Origin: CAZPNX01 sp964518765
Lineage (GTDB): Bacteria; Edwardsbacteria; AC1; EtOH8
Direction: 5' to 3'
DNA: 64,000 nucleotides
Assembly: GCA_964518765.1 (NCBI GenBank)
Contig: CAZFJC010000013.1
Coordinates: 1 to 64,000, forward strand
Below, piece after piece: positions 17,129 through 26,700 of the stretch. The notes beneath the pieces are model-generated. The model worked only from the letters and a program-made list of their open reading frames with translations. It was not told where the DNA came from and did no database searches. Numbering within the stretch: position 1 is the stretch's first letter; each line of letters opens with the position of its first letter. Made by a program: the position numbers and the translations under genes.

Positions 17129-17326
17129 TCACCCGCCCCCCACCAGCCTCACTATCTCCAGCACGTCGCCGTCCCGCAGCACCACCAGGTGACGGCGGTC
17201 TTTTTGGATGATCTCGCCGTTGCGCTCCACCACCGCCTGGGATAGCCCCCGTTCATCGAGGAACCTGTCCAGGGCCGCGGCTTCCTCGAGGCGCATTTTT
17301 CTTCCGTTGACCGTGATCTCCATCAT
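17129..17326 (-). CDS. thiS: Sulfur carrier protein ThiS
   Basis: A 65-residue ubiquitin-like protein ending in Gly-Gly, the residue pair that is adenylated and thiocarboxylated to donate sulfur to ThiG. It opens with two Met codons; either may be used (the second gives MEITVNG, the usual family start). A purine-rich GGGATGGGA, which forms the right arm of the riboswitch hairpin, lies seven bases before the first ATG and can serve as its ribosome site. It is the first gene of the thi operon. Confidence 0.93.
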   Translation of the reverse strand: MMEITVNGRKMRLEEAAALDRFLDERGLSQAVVERNGEIIQKDRRHLVVLRDGDVLEIVRLVGGG

Positions 17327-17333
17327 AGATAAA

Positions 17334-17462
17334 TCCCATCCCCGAAAGCTGGGATGGGACCCGTCAGTCCGCTTCCTTCGCCGGCATTACCCGGTTCAGG
17401 TTCCATGGGTCGCCCAAAAGGCCTCTCAGCTCGGCGGCGTTTTCGCCTTGCTCCCCAGCTCG
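17334..17462 (-). promoter_or_regulatory. TPP riboswitch (THI element) with expression hairpin
   Basis: On the minus strand the conserved TPP aptamer signatures are present in order: CTGAGAGG, GACCC, GAACCTGAACCGGGTAATG and CGAAGGAAG (aptamer about 17371-17462). A hairpin TCCCATCCC/GGGATGGGA follows at 17334-17359; its 3' arm carries the only ribosome-site-like sequence of thiS. The loop side of that hairpin (CCCAGCT, 17347-17353) can also pair with AGCTGGG at the extreme 5' end of the transcript (17454-17460), giving a plausible on/off switch. Binding of TPP would release the hairpin and block thiS translation. Confidence 0.93.
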
Positions 17463-17467
17463 AATTT

Positions 17468-17496
17468 AGTATAACCCCACTCTACCCGCTTGTCAA
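17468..17496 (-). promoter_or_regulatory. Promoter of the thi operon
   Basis: TTGACA (17491-17496), a 17-base spacer and TATACT (17468-17473) on the minus strand place the start just before the TPP aptamer, near 17461. Confidence 0.85.
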
Positions 17497-17537
17497 GCCT
17501 CAGATAGAAGATACCCTGCACTCTCAGCGGTTGAACG

Positions 17538-18854
17538 CTACCTGAATGTCGGGCTGGACAGGAAGAAAAGCAGGAAGCACCCGGCCAGGACATACATGGC
17601 CGCAGGTACCGAACGGGCCTTTCCCGAAAGCAGCTTCACCAGAACATAGGAGAGAAACCCCAGGGCGATGCCGTTGGAGATGCTGTAGGTGAAGGGCATG
17701 GCGGCCATGGTCAACACCGCCGGGATGGCCTCGGAGTAGTCGCGATAGTCGATCTTGAGAACCGGCTCCATCATCATGATGCCCACAATGATCAGGGCCG
17801 GGGCCACCGCCGCCTTCGGCACCAGGCCCACCAGCGGCGCCGCCAGCATGGCCAGCAGGAACAGCAAGCCGGTGACCACGGCCGTCAGGCCGGTGCGGCC
17901 GCCCTCCTCGATGCCGGCGGCGCTCTCAATGTAGGAGGTGACGGTGGAGGTGCCGACCAAGGCCCCGGCGATGGGGCCGATGGAATCCGACATCAGTATC
18001 CGGCCCAACCTGGGTATCCTACCCTGATTGTCCAGGAAACCTGCCTTGACCGAGATGCCGATGATGGTGCCGGCGGTGTCAAAGAAGTCCACGAAAAGCA
18101 GGGTGAATATGAGAACGGCGAACTTGAGCTGGAGAGCGCCCAGGATGTCCAGCTTGAGGAAGGCCGGCGCCAGCGAGGCCTGCATCAGGGAAGGCGCCTG
18201 CCCTCCGGTATGGAAGAGGGGGATCAGGTTCAGCAGGGTGCCGAATACGATGCCCAGCAGTATGGCCCCCTTGATCCTTCGGGCCAGCAGCACCGCCGTC
18301 AGCACCAGCACCAGCGTTGCCAGCACCACCTGGGGCCAGACCTGGGGACAGCAGAGCTTCGACATGGTGACGAAGGTCACCGGATGGGCCTGGATCAGCC
18401 CGGCGTTCTCGAACCCGATGAATATCAGGAAGAGGCCGATGCCCACGCTGATGGCGCATTTGAGCGGAAAGGGGATGGCGTTGATCACCGTCTCCCGCAG
18501 GCGAGTCATGGTGATGGCCAGGATGATGACCCCCTCGATGAAGAACATGCCCAGGCCCACCGGCCAGGGGATACCCATGCCGGCGCAGATGGCATAGGAG
18601 AAGAAGGCGTTGATGCCCATGCCTGGCGCCAGGGCGATGGGATAGTTGGCCCACAGCCCCATGACTATGGTCGCCAATCCCGATACCAGGCAGGTGGCCA
18701 GGGCCACCGCTCCCTTGTCCATGCCGGCCGCCGCCAGGATCATGGGATTGGCAGCGATGATATAGGCCATGGCCATGAAGGTGGTGATCCCGGCCAGTAG
18801 CTCGGTTTTGAGGTCGGTGCCGTGTTTTCTTAGGCCGAACAATCTTTCCAGCAT
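17538..18854 (-). CDS. NCS2 family purine permease (AzgA-like)
   Basis: A 438-residue inner-membrane transporter with about 12-14 membrane segments, related to the AzgA/GhxP group that imports adenine, guanine or hypoxanthine with protons. Segments typical of the group are visible: the LAGITTFMAMAYI start, APGMGINAFF, DFFDTAGT and GTSTVTSYIESAAG. The ATG at 18854 has an AGGAGG site; an upstream in-frame reading is not needed. It is monocistronic with its own promoter. Which purine is carried cannot be told from sequence. Confidence 0.9.
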   Translation of the reverse strand: MLERLFGLRKHGTDLKTELLAGITTFMAMAYIIAANPMILAAAGMDKGAVALATCLVSGLATIVMGLWANYPIALAPGMGINAFFSYAICAGMGIPWPVGLGMFFIEGVIILAITMTRLRETVINAIPFPLKCAISVGIGLFLIFIGFENAGLIQAHPVTFVTMSKLCCPQVWPQVVLATLVLVLTAVLLARRIKGAILLGIVFGTLLNLIPLFHTGGQAPSLMQASLAPAFLKLDILGALQLKFAVLIFTLLFVDFFDTAGTIIGISVKAGFLDNQGRIPRLGRILMSDSIGPIAGALVGTSTVTSYIESAAGIEEGGRTGLTAVVTGLLFLLAMLAAPLVGLVPKAAVAPALIIVGIMMMEPVLKIDYRDYSEAIPAVLTMAAMPFTYSISNGIALGFLSYVLVKLLSGKARSVPAAMYVLAGCFLLFFLSSPTFR

Positions 18855-18878
18855 ATGACCTCCTAGTACATTCGACCA

Positions 18879-18908
18879 AGTATAAGGGCTGCCGGCTGCC
18901 TTTGTCAA
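18879..18908 (-). promoter_or_regulatory. Promoter of the purine permease gene
   Basis: TTGACA (18903-18908), 18 bases and TATACT (18879-18884) on the minus strand. The leader before the ATG is about 20 bases and holds the AGGAGG site. Confidence 0.75.
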
Positions 18909-18923
18909 CCCGCGGGCCGCCCC

Positions 18924-18952
18924 TTTACATTTAACGGCAAATTAGGTATAAT
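18924..18952 (+). promoter_or_regulatory. Promoter of tRNA-Lys
   Basis: TTTACA (18924-18929), 17 bases and a perfect TATAAT (18947-18952), ending 13 bases before the mature tRNA. Confidence 0.8.
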
Positions 18953-18965
18953 TACTCCACGTTAA

Positions 18966-19041
<76 letters not shown>

Positions 19042-19132
19042 GCCATTAAAAAGATGACCGATTCAATCCTTTTCAAAGAGCGTTGCCGCCCCGTCACGGG
19101 CGCAGCGCCTTTTTATATCCGGAGACGCTATC

Positions 19133-20521
19133 TTGGCCCAGATTGATCATACCTCCGATTCCCTTAACCGGGACCAGGAGATCGCCGTCCTTCTGCAGCA
19201 GCTGGAAGAGGCTTCCGGCAAGGACGAACGCCTGCAGCTGTCCCTGGAGCTGGGCCGCCGGCTGGCAGTACACGGCGCCTACGACCGGGCCATCGATGTT
19301 TTGGAGTCGGCCTTGCCGCTGGCCGAGGCCGAAGGGGACCGGATCCGAGCCCTGCGGCAGCTGGGTGAGGCCAATCTCAGGCTCAGCCGCTACCAGAAGG
19401 CCTATATGCATCTGGGGGAGGCGCTGACCCTCCTCAGCTCCCGGCCCTTATCCCTGGAGCTTTTCCAGGTATACTACGACATCGCCTGGATGTTCTACCG
19501 CCAGGGCTACCTGGACAACGCCCGCAGCTATCTGGACGGCGCCCGCATGGCCCTCGAGGGCCTGCCGGAGGGCGACGGAGACGGAAGGCAGCAGGCCGAG
19601 CTGCTCCACATCACCGGGCTGATAGAGGCCGCCGCTGGCAACCACGACCTGGCCGCCGCCAACCTCCAGATGGAGGCCGGCATCCACCGGAAGGCCGGCG
19701 ATGACCGCTGGCTGGCCGCCGTCTACAACAAGCTGGCCAGCGTTACCTTCACCCGGGGGGACATCGCCGGCGCCTTGGAGCACCAGGCTTTTACTCACGC
19801 CTTGGCGGAGAAGATCGGCGACGATTTCCGCCTGGCCCTGTCCCACAAGAACTACGGAGATATATATTTTATCGCCGGGGACCTGCCGGTCGCCCTGGGC
19901 CACTACCGTAGGTCCGATGAGATCTGCCGCTCCATCGGCAACGGTCTGGGGCAGGTCTTCGCCCTGGCGGCTATCGGACGGATACTGGCCGCCGACGGAG
20001 AGGATCCGGGGGCCAAGAGCCATTTCGACCAGGCGTTGGAGAAGGCCCGGGAGCTGGAGCTTAGTGACCGTGAGGCCTGCATCCTGGTGGACCTGGCCGA
20101 GTGGCATTGCCTGCAGAGCCGCCCCGAGGCCGCTCAGGAGAGCCTGAGGCTAGCGGGCAACATCGAGATGATGCGGGGACAGACATCCTCGCCCAGGCAC
20201 CGGGTGGTGCTGGCCAGGGCCCTGCTCATGGAGCCCGGCATCCACGGCGCGGTGGAGGCCCAGCGCCTGCTGGAAAACCTCCTGGCCAAACCCATCAAGA
20301 TCGACGATGAGCAGATGACGGCCGTGCCCGAGCTGGAAGCCCAGGCGCGTTTCCTTCTTTCCCGGGCGCTATGGAAGCAGGGTTTGAGCGAGCCGGCTGA
20401 GGCCGAAATGGGCCGGGCCGCCGAGCTGCTGAAGGGAATGGCCGATCGCATGCCCCAGGAGCTACGCCACAAATTTCTTTCAAAGCCTGCGGTGTCCACC
20501 ATTCTATCGAAGAACGGTTGA
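19133..20521 (+). CDS. TPR-repeat protein, paralogue 1
   Basis: A 462-residue cytoplasmic protein made almost wholly of tetratricopeptide repeats (about residues 30-440), with no catalytic domain, signal peptide or membrane segment. It starts at a TTG with GGAG eight bases upstream. It shares its architecture with the protein at 33337: both have a strongly conserved AWMFYRQG block near residue 117-124, an IDDE motif near 385, and a C-terminal FLxKP or YFAKP motif like that found in TPR parts of MalT/kinase-type regulators. The pair therefore forms a small family, likely scaffolds in signalling. A perfect 15-bp hairpin ends the gene. Partner unknown. Confidence 0.8.
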   Translation: MAQIDHTSDSLNRDQEIAVLLQQLEEASGKDERLQLSLELGRRLAVHGAYDRAIDVLESALPLAEAEGDRIRALRQLGEANLRLSRYQKAYMHLGEALTLLSSRPLSLELFQVYYDIAWMFYRQGYLDNARSYLDGARMALEGLPEGDGDGRQQAELLHITGLIEAAAGNHDLAAANLQMEAGIHRKAGDDRWLAAVYNKLASVTFTRGDIAGALEHQAFTHALAEKIGDDFRLALSHKNYGDIYFIAGDLPVALGHYRRSDEICRSIGNGLGQVFALAAIGRILAADGEDPGAKSHFDQALEKARELELSDREACILVDLAEWHCLQSRPEAAQESLRLAGNIEMMRGQTSSPRHRVVLARALLMEPGIHGAVEAQRLLENLLAKPIKIDDEQMTAVPELEAQARFLLSRALWKQGLSEPAEAEMGRAAELLKGMADRMPQELRHKFLSKPAVSTILSKNG

Positions 20522-20543
20522 GGCTGGCGGTTGGCTGGCGAAC

Positions 20544-20575
20544 GACGAGGGGGCAGCTTTAGCTGCCCCCTCGTC
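20544..20575 (+). terminator. Terminator of TPR paralogue 1
   Basis: A perfect 15-bp inverted repeat (GACGAGGGGGCAGCT and complement) with a 2-base centre lies 23 bases after the stop, followed by a short T-rich stretch. Confidence 0.75.
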
Positions 20576-21057
20576 TTATCCCGAACCAGTTATTCATGGT
20601 CATTCGGCCCGCCTGTTTTCTATAGACCGCCAATCCGCCTTCAAAACTTGGCCGGGGCCCTCGCTGCCCCTGTCGATCGATCTTCTGGCCCTACTGATTT
20701 CGTAATATCTCTGGGGAAAAAGATGGGACTGTTTTACAATGAAATGCACCTTTCTTCCCCTGCCATTCCTGGGCGGACACGATAGCGTTAAATATGTTCT
20801 GAGTATGACGTACCGACAACGTATGAAGGGTGCCGCCCAAGGTTAGACGAGATGTCTGGATGAACTTGCCGACATCTTGGTGGAGCACTCTCCACAGATA
20901 GATCACAGATGTCCCTCGGTCTGCGCTTGATTCCTGCCGGAACCCGCTCTGTCCGAGGTCGGAGAACACCGCTCCAGTCAAGGCCGTCCGGCCTCGCTCT
21001 CCGGTTTTCGCCCTCGGATCCTGGCCTGGCGCCTTGCGGCAGTAAACGGTGAAGTAC
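20576..21057. other. Non-coding stretch, no supported gene
   Basis: About 480 bases without a convincing gene. A 145-codon open frame on the minus strand (20691-21128) overlaps the 3' part of the HNH-like ORF, has no ribosome site and shows no recognisable domain, so it was not called. The region may be decayed sequence downstream of that HNH-like ORF. Confidence 0.5.
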
Positions 21058-21285
21058 TCAATGGCAGCCGCCGCTGCTCTGGCACTGGCAGCGGTAGCCG
21101 GCCAGCTCCAGCGCCTTTCTGATGACATCCTCTGTGAAAGGCGGCGGCTCTGGCCCCTCCGCCTTGGGCCGGTCCATCAGCTCGTAGCAGCGCCGGCAAA
21201 GAACCTGGGCGTTGTCCAGTCCGTTTCCGCCGTCACTTCGGATATGGTACACCTGCAGCCCATCGAATCTGCTACAACGCGACAT
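21058..21285 (-). CDS. Small HNH-nuclease-like protein, possibly a remnant
   Basis: A 75-residue ORF whose first half resembles the second half of an HNH domain: VYHI, then DGGNGLDNAQVL and a CRRC pair. Its end (GYRCQC...GCH) resembles the first, zinc-binding half of another HNH unit and then meets a stop. AAAGG lies close before the ATG. The two half-motifs in reverse order suggest either a short circularly arranged zinc protein of a known small type or a frameshifted remnant of a larger nuclease. It lies beside 480 bases of apparently decayed DNA near the tmRNA gene, a common insertion hot spot. Function is uncertain. Confidence 0.4.
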   Translation of the reverse strand: MSRCSRFDGLQVYHIRSDGGNGLDNAQVLCRRCYELMDRPKAEGPEPPPFTEDVIRKALELAGYRCQCQSSGGCH

Positions 21286-21488
21286 ACCTTTAGCTCCATA
21301 ATATAGCCGTCAGTAGTTATTATAATAATAGTATATCCAAAGGAAAATAGTAAATAAGCCAATGTCTTAAAAATAGAATAGCTATGCCCTATTTTTCACC
21401 AGATTATCGAGCGCTCTATCGCCTGCCTTAGTATAAAAACAGAGGATCCCGCTATGGGAAGAACCGGTGTCTCTGTTGCATAAAGGCA

Positions 21489-21517
21489 TTGAAAAAAACC
21501 TGATTTTAAGGTATATT
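21489..21517 (+). promoter_or_regulatory. Promoter of the tmRNA gene
   Basis: TTGAAA (21489-21494), 17 bases and TATATT (21512-21517). Transcription would begin near 21525, giving a ~37-base 5' leader removed on maturation. The AT-rich stretch upstream (21286-21488) holds nothing else recognised. Confidence 0.75.
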
Positions 21518-21561
21518 TAATCTGTTCGCCGCGCCGGTGAAAAGCAGGCTAAGTCATTCGT

Positions 21562-21912
21562 GGGGGCGACAGGTTTCGACGGCGGGCGGGCGGTTCAGGT
21601 GGCATGCCGAGAATGCCGGAGGGCTCGTTAAAATGCCGGCGCGCCATAACTGGCACAGACAACTACGCTCTGGCGGCCTAATTTTGACCGCCATGTCGTT
21701 GCCGGTCTCCGCCTATCTGGCCGGCAAACGGCATCGCAACGATGGGCTGGCTCTGCTCCCCGCCCCGGGGAGCCGGGCGAGATCTCAGGGGCTGCCACCC
21801 GGCGGACCGCGTCTACGCGGGCCCCGGGGATAAGCCAAAACGTAGAATAAGCATGTAGAGGCCGGGGCCGTCACTCGTTCGGACGTGGGTTCGATTCCCA
21901 CCGCCTCCACCA
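21562..21912 (+). ncRNA. ssrA: Transfer-messenger RNA (tmRNA)
   Basis: A 351-base RNA that rescues stalled ribosomes by trans-translation. The 5' end GGGGGCGACAGGTTTCGACGG and the 3' end (T-arm GTGGG-TTCGATT-CCCAC, then CGCCTCC and an encoded ACCA) form the tRNA-like domain; the 7-bp acceptor pairs 21562-21568 with the CGCCTCC segment. The tag frame ends TDNYALAA before TAA near 21680, giving the usual ALAA degron. The resume codon is not certain because the frame stays open for at least eight codons upstream of Thr-Asp. Pseudoknot-like GC hairpins fill the second half. Confidence 0.95.
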
Positions 21913-21970
21913 TAGTGGCTCTCTGCCGGATAGCGGCCTGCCGCAGACTTGGCCCCGGCGGAGATCATTA

Positions 21971-22002
21971 GAAACGCCAGCATCTGTCGATGCTGGCGTT
22001 TC
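21971..22002. terminator. Bidirectional terminator between ssrA and mscL
   Basis: A perfect 14-bp inverted repeat (GAAACGCCAGCATC and complement) with a TGTC loop lies between the convergent tmRNA and mscL genes. Confidence 0.8.
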
Positions 22003-22020
22003 TCGTCCGTCGATAGAAAA

Positions 22021-22485
22021 CTAGGCTCCAGCCCTCTCCAGCTGCGAGGTGCAGTTGGGGCAGCGGGTGGCCTTGAGGCTGATGGCGGAGAAGCAGAAAG
22101 AGCATTCCTTGGTGGTCGGCTCGGCCGGAGGCAACTCCTTCTTCCTCTGCAGCCGGTTGACCAGCTTGATGACCAGGAAGATGACGAAGGCCACTATCAT
22201 GAAGTCGATGACGTTGTTGACGAACAGACCGATCTTGATCACCGGCAGGCCTAGGTCGGTGGCCGTCTTCAGGGTCAGCTTAGTCAGATCTATTCCCTCG
22301 GGCCTGGCCAGGGGGATGACGATGCTGGAAAAGTCCAGCTTGCCTACCAGCCGGCCGATGGGCGGCATCAGCACGTCGCCCACCAGTGAGGAGACGATCT
22401 TGCTGAAGGCGGCGCCGATGATGACCGCCACCGCCAGGTCCAGCACGTTGCCCCGCATGATGAATTCGCGGAATTCCTTGAACAT
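22021..22485 (-). CDS. mscL: Large-conductance mechanosensitive channel MscL
   Basis: A 154-residue inner-membrane channel that opens under membrane tension to release osmolytes. The N-terminal helix (FKEFREFIMRGN), TM1 (about 15-40) with the glycine-containing pore segment, a periplasmic loop and TM2 (about 85-105) are all present. The C-terminus carries a zinc-ribbon-like CSFC...CPNC pair, a variant known from several MscL proteins. The ATG at 22485 has an AAGGAGG site, so the five-codon longer reading is not used. Confidence 0.95.
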   Translation of the reverse strand: MFKEFREFIMRGNVLDLAVAVIIGAAFSKIVSSLVGDVLMPPIGRLVGKLDFSSIVIPLARPEGIDLTKLTLKTATDLGLPVIKIGLFVNNVIDFMIVAFVIFLVIKLVNRLQRKKELPPAEPTTKECSFCFSAISLKATRCPNCTSQLERAGA

Positions 22486-22644
22486 AATATCCTCCTTCAA
22501 AGGCTATGCCATCCTGGACCGCCCCCCCCGACGGAAGCTTGAACTGAGGTGGGCGCCATGCCTGTCATACGAAGCGAGGGATCTTCCTTGGTTTCTTCGG
22601 CAGTCTGACAGGCAGCCGGCCCCAGGATGAAGTTGGTTATGAGT

Positions 22645-23562
22645 TTACTTGCGCGAGTAGGTCAGCCCCAGCGACAGGGTCTCCTTGAGCCGTCCCCGCA
22701 GGTCCACCTCCTTGTCGTAGAGGAGCTGGGCTGCCAGGCTGACCATCAGGTACTTGCTGACCGAGGCGTTGATCGCGTTCTCCCAGTTGACGTCCGGGGA
22801 CTTCCAGTAATTCTCGTTAGGCAGCCCCTCCAGCTTCCAGGCGTCGGAGTAGTAGAAGGCCCTATAGACCGAAAGCTTCGAAACGTACCGGACCTTGTCG
22901 CTGAAGACCGTCGTCTTGTAGTCGGTGATGAACTCCATGCCGCCGTTCCTCTCCGTTATGGTGCGCCGGCCCGTTGTCGGTTGCAGAAGGAGGTCATAGA
23001 CGATCTCATCACGACTGATCTTCTGCTTTACCGCTAGCCCCAGGCGGGAGATTAGCTCTCGCTCCTTTTCGCTGATGAATGCCCGGGCCACGCCCAGGCT
23101 GGCGGTGACCACTGCCGGGTTGAAGGACCTGATGTTGGCCGGATCGCGAGCGTCCCGGAACTGGGTCTCCAGCCGCAGGGAGGCGAAGGGGTCGGCCGCC
23201 AGTCCCAGGGTGAGCCGCAGCATGGATTCCAGGTCGATGAGGTCGGTGGACTTGGAAGGCACCCGCCAGCGCTTGGTCTCCTCCTCCTGGCTCATGGTCT
23301 GGCCGAAGGCCAGCTTGGCGGTGTTGCGGTGATTGATCTTAGCGCTGTGCTGCCTCTGGGCCGAGGCCGACAGGTTGGCCGCCCAGGATACCGAGCCCAT
23401 CTCCCCGCCGGACCAACTGTCGCTGTAGGCGTTCTGGGTGGTCATCAGGCTGGCCTCGACGGTGGTGGCCCAAGGGTTGGCTGCCGGAGCCCCAGTCCCC
23501 GCACCGGCGGCACTGTCGGCCTGGAACACCAGCATCAGCATCAGAAACTTCAAGGCACTCAT
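22645..23562 (-). CDS. DUF3078-like outer-membrane beta-barrel protein
   Basis: A 305-residue exported protein with a signal peptide (about 1-20). The segment after residue 40 (QNAYSDSWSGGEMGSVS) matches the opening of the DUF3078 family, and the rest alternates polar and hydrophobic residues in strand-length pieces, ending in a short strand TYSRK, as expected for an outer-membrane barrel. DUF3078 proteins are common in Bacteroidetes and relatives. It stands alone on the minus strand with a GAGGG ribosome site. Function is unknown. Confidence 0.75.
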   Translation of the reverse strand: MSALKFLMLMLVFQADSAAGAGTGAPAANPWATTVEASLMTTQNAYSDSWSGGEMGSVSWAANLSASAQRQHSAKINHRNTAKLAFGQTMSQEEETKRWRVPSKSTDLIDLESMLRLTLGLAADPFASLRLETQFRDARDPANIRSFNPAVVTASLGVARAFISEKERELISRLGLAVKQKISRDEIVYDLLLQPTTGRRTITERNGGMEFITDYKTTVFSDKVRYVSKLSVYRAFYYSDAWKLEGLPNENYWKSPDVNWENAINASVSKYLMVSLAAQLLYDKEVDLRGRLKETLSLGLTYSRK

Positions 23563-23762
23563 TTCCCGGCCCTCTTTTGGTGTCGTCGGCTTATTAAGTT
23601 TTTACTATATCACTATCGGGGACGGTTTTCAAGCCTGATCGGCGCGCCAACCACCAGATCTGAAGATTCTGATTGCTTTTCCACCATTTCTGATGTAATA
23701 TCATAATATGTAGAAATCCTATCGCAGCCCGGTTCCTATCGTTTTCTAGATGAGGAGTTCCC

Positions 23763-26700
23763 ATGAGCCCCAGAACGAAAAAACCTATGGCCTCAGTAAA
23801 AGCGGAGTGGCTCTCCCATATCGCCGAGCAGTTGGGCGAGGGCATAGCGGTGGCCGATCTCAAGGGCCGCCTTGTCTTCGTCAACCAGGCCTGGGCCAAG
23901 ATGCACGGCTACAGCGTTCCGGAGCTGGTGGGAAGGAACATCCACATCGGCCATAACGCCCGGCAGATGAGGGAGGACGTCATTCCCTTCAACCGAAAGG
24001 TGATGCGCTTCGGCAAATGGTCCGGTCGGGTGGGCCATATCCGCAGGGACGGGACTCCCTTCATGACCGAGATGACCACCACCATCCTTCGTGATTATGA
24101 GCGGCGCCCGGCCGGGATCATAGGCTTCGCCAAGGACATCAGCGACCGCCTGAGGGCCGAGGAGGCACACCAAACCCTGGAGCGGGTGATGGCCATGTTC
24201 GGCCAAGCCAACCGAGCCGTGGGCCGGGCGGCCGACGAGAAGTCGCTACTTCAGGAGATCTGCGACATTATAGTCCGCATCGGCGGCTACGCCATGTCTT
24301 GGGCCGGAGTTTCAGAGCCCGAGAACGGAGGTAAAATAAGGCCCCTGGTCTCCAGCGGGGCGGAGCTGGGCTACCTAAGGGCGGTGGCCATCGGGCTCAA
24401 AGGCAGGCTGGGCTCCGGACCCACCGGAAGGGCGCTCCGGACCGGCCGTCCGGCCGTCAGCCAGAACCTGCTGATCGATCCTAGGTACCGGCCCTGGCGC
24501 CAGGAGGCTCGTAAATGGGGCTACGCCTCGTCGGCCGCCTTCCCTTTGATGCACGGCCGAGAGCGGCTGGGCGTCCTCAATGTTTACTCCGGCCGTCCCG
24601 GGGCTTTCGGAGGACAGGAGCTCTCCCTGCTTTGCCAGTTGGCCGACAACCTCTCCCGAGGCCTGGCCTTGCTGCGTCAACAACGCATCGACCGCCTGTT
24701 CTTCGAGGCCCTGCCCGATTTCTTCTTCCGTTTGGACGCCTCCGGGACAATCCTGGATTACCGTGGCGGAAGCGGCGGGAAGAATTACGCCTCGCCCTCC
24801 GAGTTAGTCGGCCGTAAGGTGTCGTCGGTGCTGCCGAAAAACGCCTCCATCCTGATCGGCGACGCCCTGGGCCGTATCCTCAGGTCCCGCCGGATGGAGT
24901 CCTTCGAATACACCCATAAGATCCGGGACAAGGCCAGACATTACGAGGCCCGTCTGTTGCCGCTGACCGAGGGGCAGGCAGCCGTCCTGGTGAGGGACAT
25001 AACGCGGCACCGTCAGGCGGAGGTGGAGCTTATCCGTTCCCGCCGGCAGTTTCAGACGCTGGCCGGCATCTCCCCGGTGGGCATCTTCCAGACCAGGCCC
25101 GACGGCTACACCACCTACGTCAACCCCCAGTGGTGCCGCATCGCCGGCATCACCAGCCAGCAGGCGTTGGGCAATGGTTGGCTCAGGGCGGTGCATCCCG
25201 ACGACCGCAAGCGGGTCGGCGGAGGCTGGCGCCGCGCCATCGGCGGCCGGAGGCCCTCCTCCACCCTCTACCGATTCCTGCATCGCGACGGCCGGGTACG
25301 CTGGGTTATCGGCCAGGCCCTGCCGGAGAAAGACCCGCAGGGCCGCACCATCGGTTATGTGGGGACCGTCACCGACGTCACCGAATATAAGGCGGCCGAG
25401 GACAAGCTACGGGCCTGCGCCGATTTCAACCAGGCCATCATCGCCAGCTCTCCCATAGGCATCGCCATCCGCGACCGGTCCGGCCGGCTGGTCAGCTACA
25501 ACAAAGCCTGGGAGCGGCTCTGGGCCATGCCCCTATCGATGATCGAGGAGATGAAGCAGGCCATGACCCCGGACCTGCTGCGCCGGATCTATTGGTACGT
25601 CCCCGAACATCTCCCCAAGATAGCCCGGGTATTCCGCAAGGGAGGCAGCTACTACATCCCCGAGATCCATTTCCCCAAGCGCCGGCCGGGCCAGGCCGAG
25701 TGGATCAACCAGCACTTCTACACCATCCCCGACGCCAGGGGCCGGGTGGACAAGATAGTGGTTATGGTCGAGGACATCTCGGAACGCAAGCGGGCCGAGC
25801 AGGAGGCTCTGATGCTCTCCCAGGCCGTCCGCTGCTCGTCGGAGTGCATCAACGTTACCGACCTGGACAACAACATCCTTTTCGTCAACCAGGCCTTCTG
25901 CCGGGCGTACGGCTACAAGGAATCAGAGCTGCTGGGCCGTAACATCTCCCTGGTCATCCCACCCGGTCCGGACCTAGAGGCCGTCGAGGATATCCGGCGC
26001 AGAACTTTGGCCGGCGGCTGGCAGGGAGAGCTGGAAAATCTGAAAAAGGACGGCAGCCGCTTCCCGGTCCAGCTCTCCACCTCGGTAGTCAGGGATGAGC
26101 AAGGCCAGCCCCGTTACCTGATAGGCATCACCCGGGACATCAGCGAGAGAAAGCGCGCCGAGGCCGCCCTCAGGGAGAGCGAGGCCCGCTACCGGCTGTT
26201 GGTGCAGCACGCCCCGGCCGGCATCTTCGAGTTCGATTACGTCAAGGGTAGGATCTCCGACGCCAACGACGTCATGTGCCAGTATACCGGATACAGCCGG
26301 GAGGAGATCCTGGCCATGGACCCCCTGGATCTGCTGGACGATGAGAGCCGCGACCTCCACCTGAAACGCCTTTCCCTGGCCCAGGCCGGGGCCGACCTGC
26401 CCCAAGAGGCGGAGTACCGGATCCGCTGCAAGGATGGAAGGACGATCTGGGGGCATTTCATGTCCCGCTACGTTTTTGCCGGAGGACGTCCGGTGCGGGC
26501 CACTACCGTGGTCCACGACGTCACCGAAGCCCGGCTGGCCGCCCAGCGCCTGGCCGAATCCGAGATCAAATACCGTCAGATATTTGAGGGCATCGCCGAG
26601 GGCGTCTACCGTTCCACCCCGGACGGCAGGGTGCTGATGGCCAATCCGGCGCTGGTGCGGCTCCTGGGCTACTCCAGCCTGGAAGAGCTGCAGAAGGTGG

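Noticed and set aside
20691..21128. A 145-codon frame on the minus strand
   Set aside because: It overlaps the better-supported HNH-like ORF, has no ribosome site, and its translation shows no domain or consistent codon bias.
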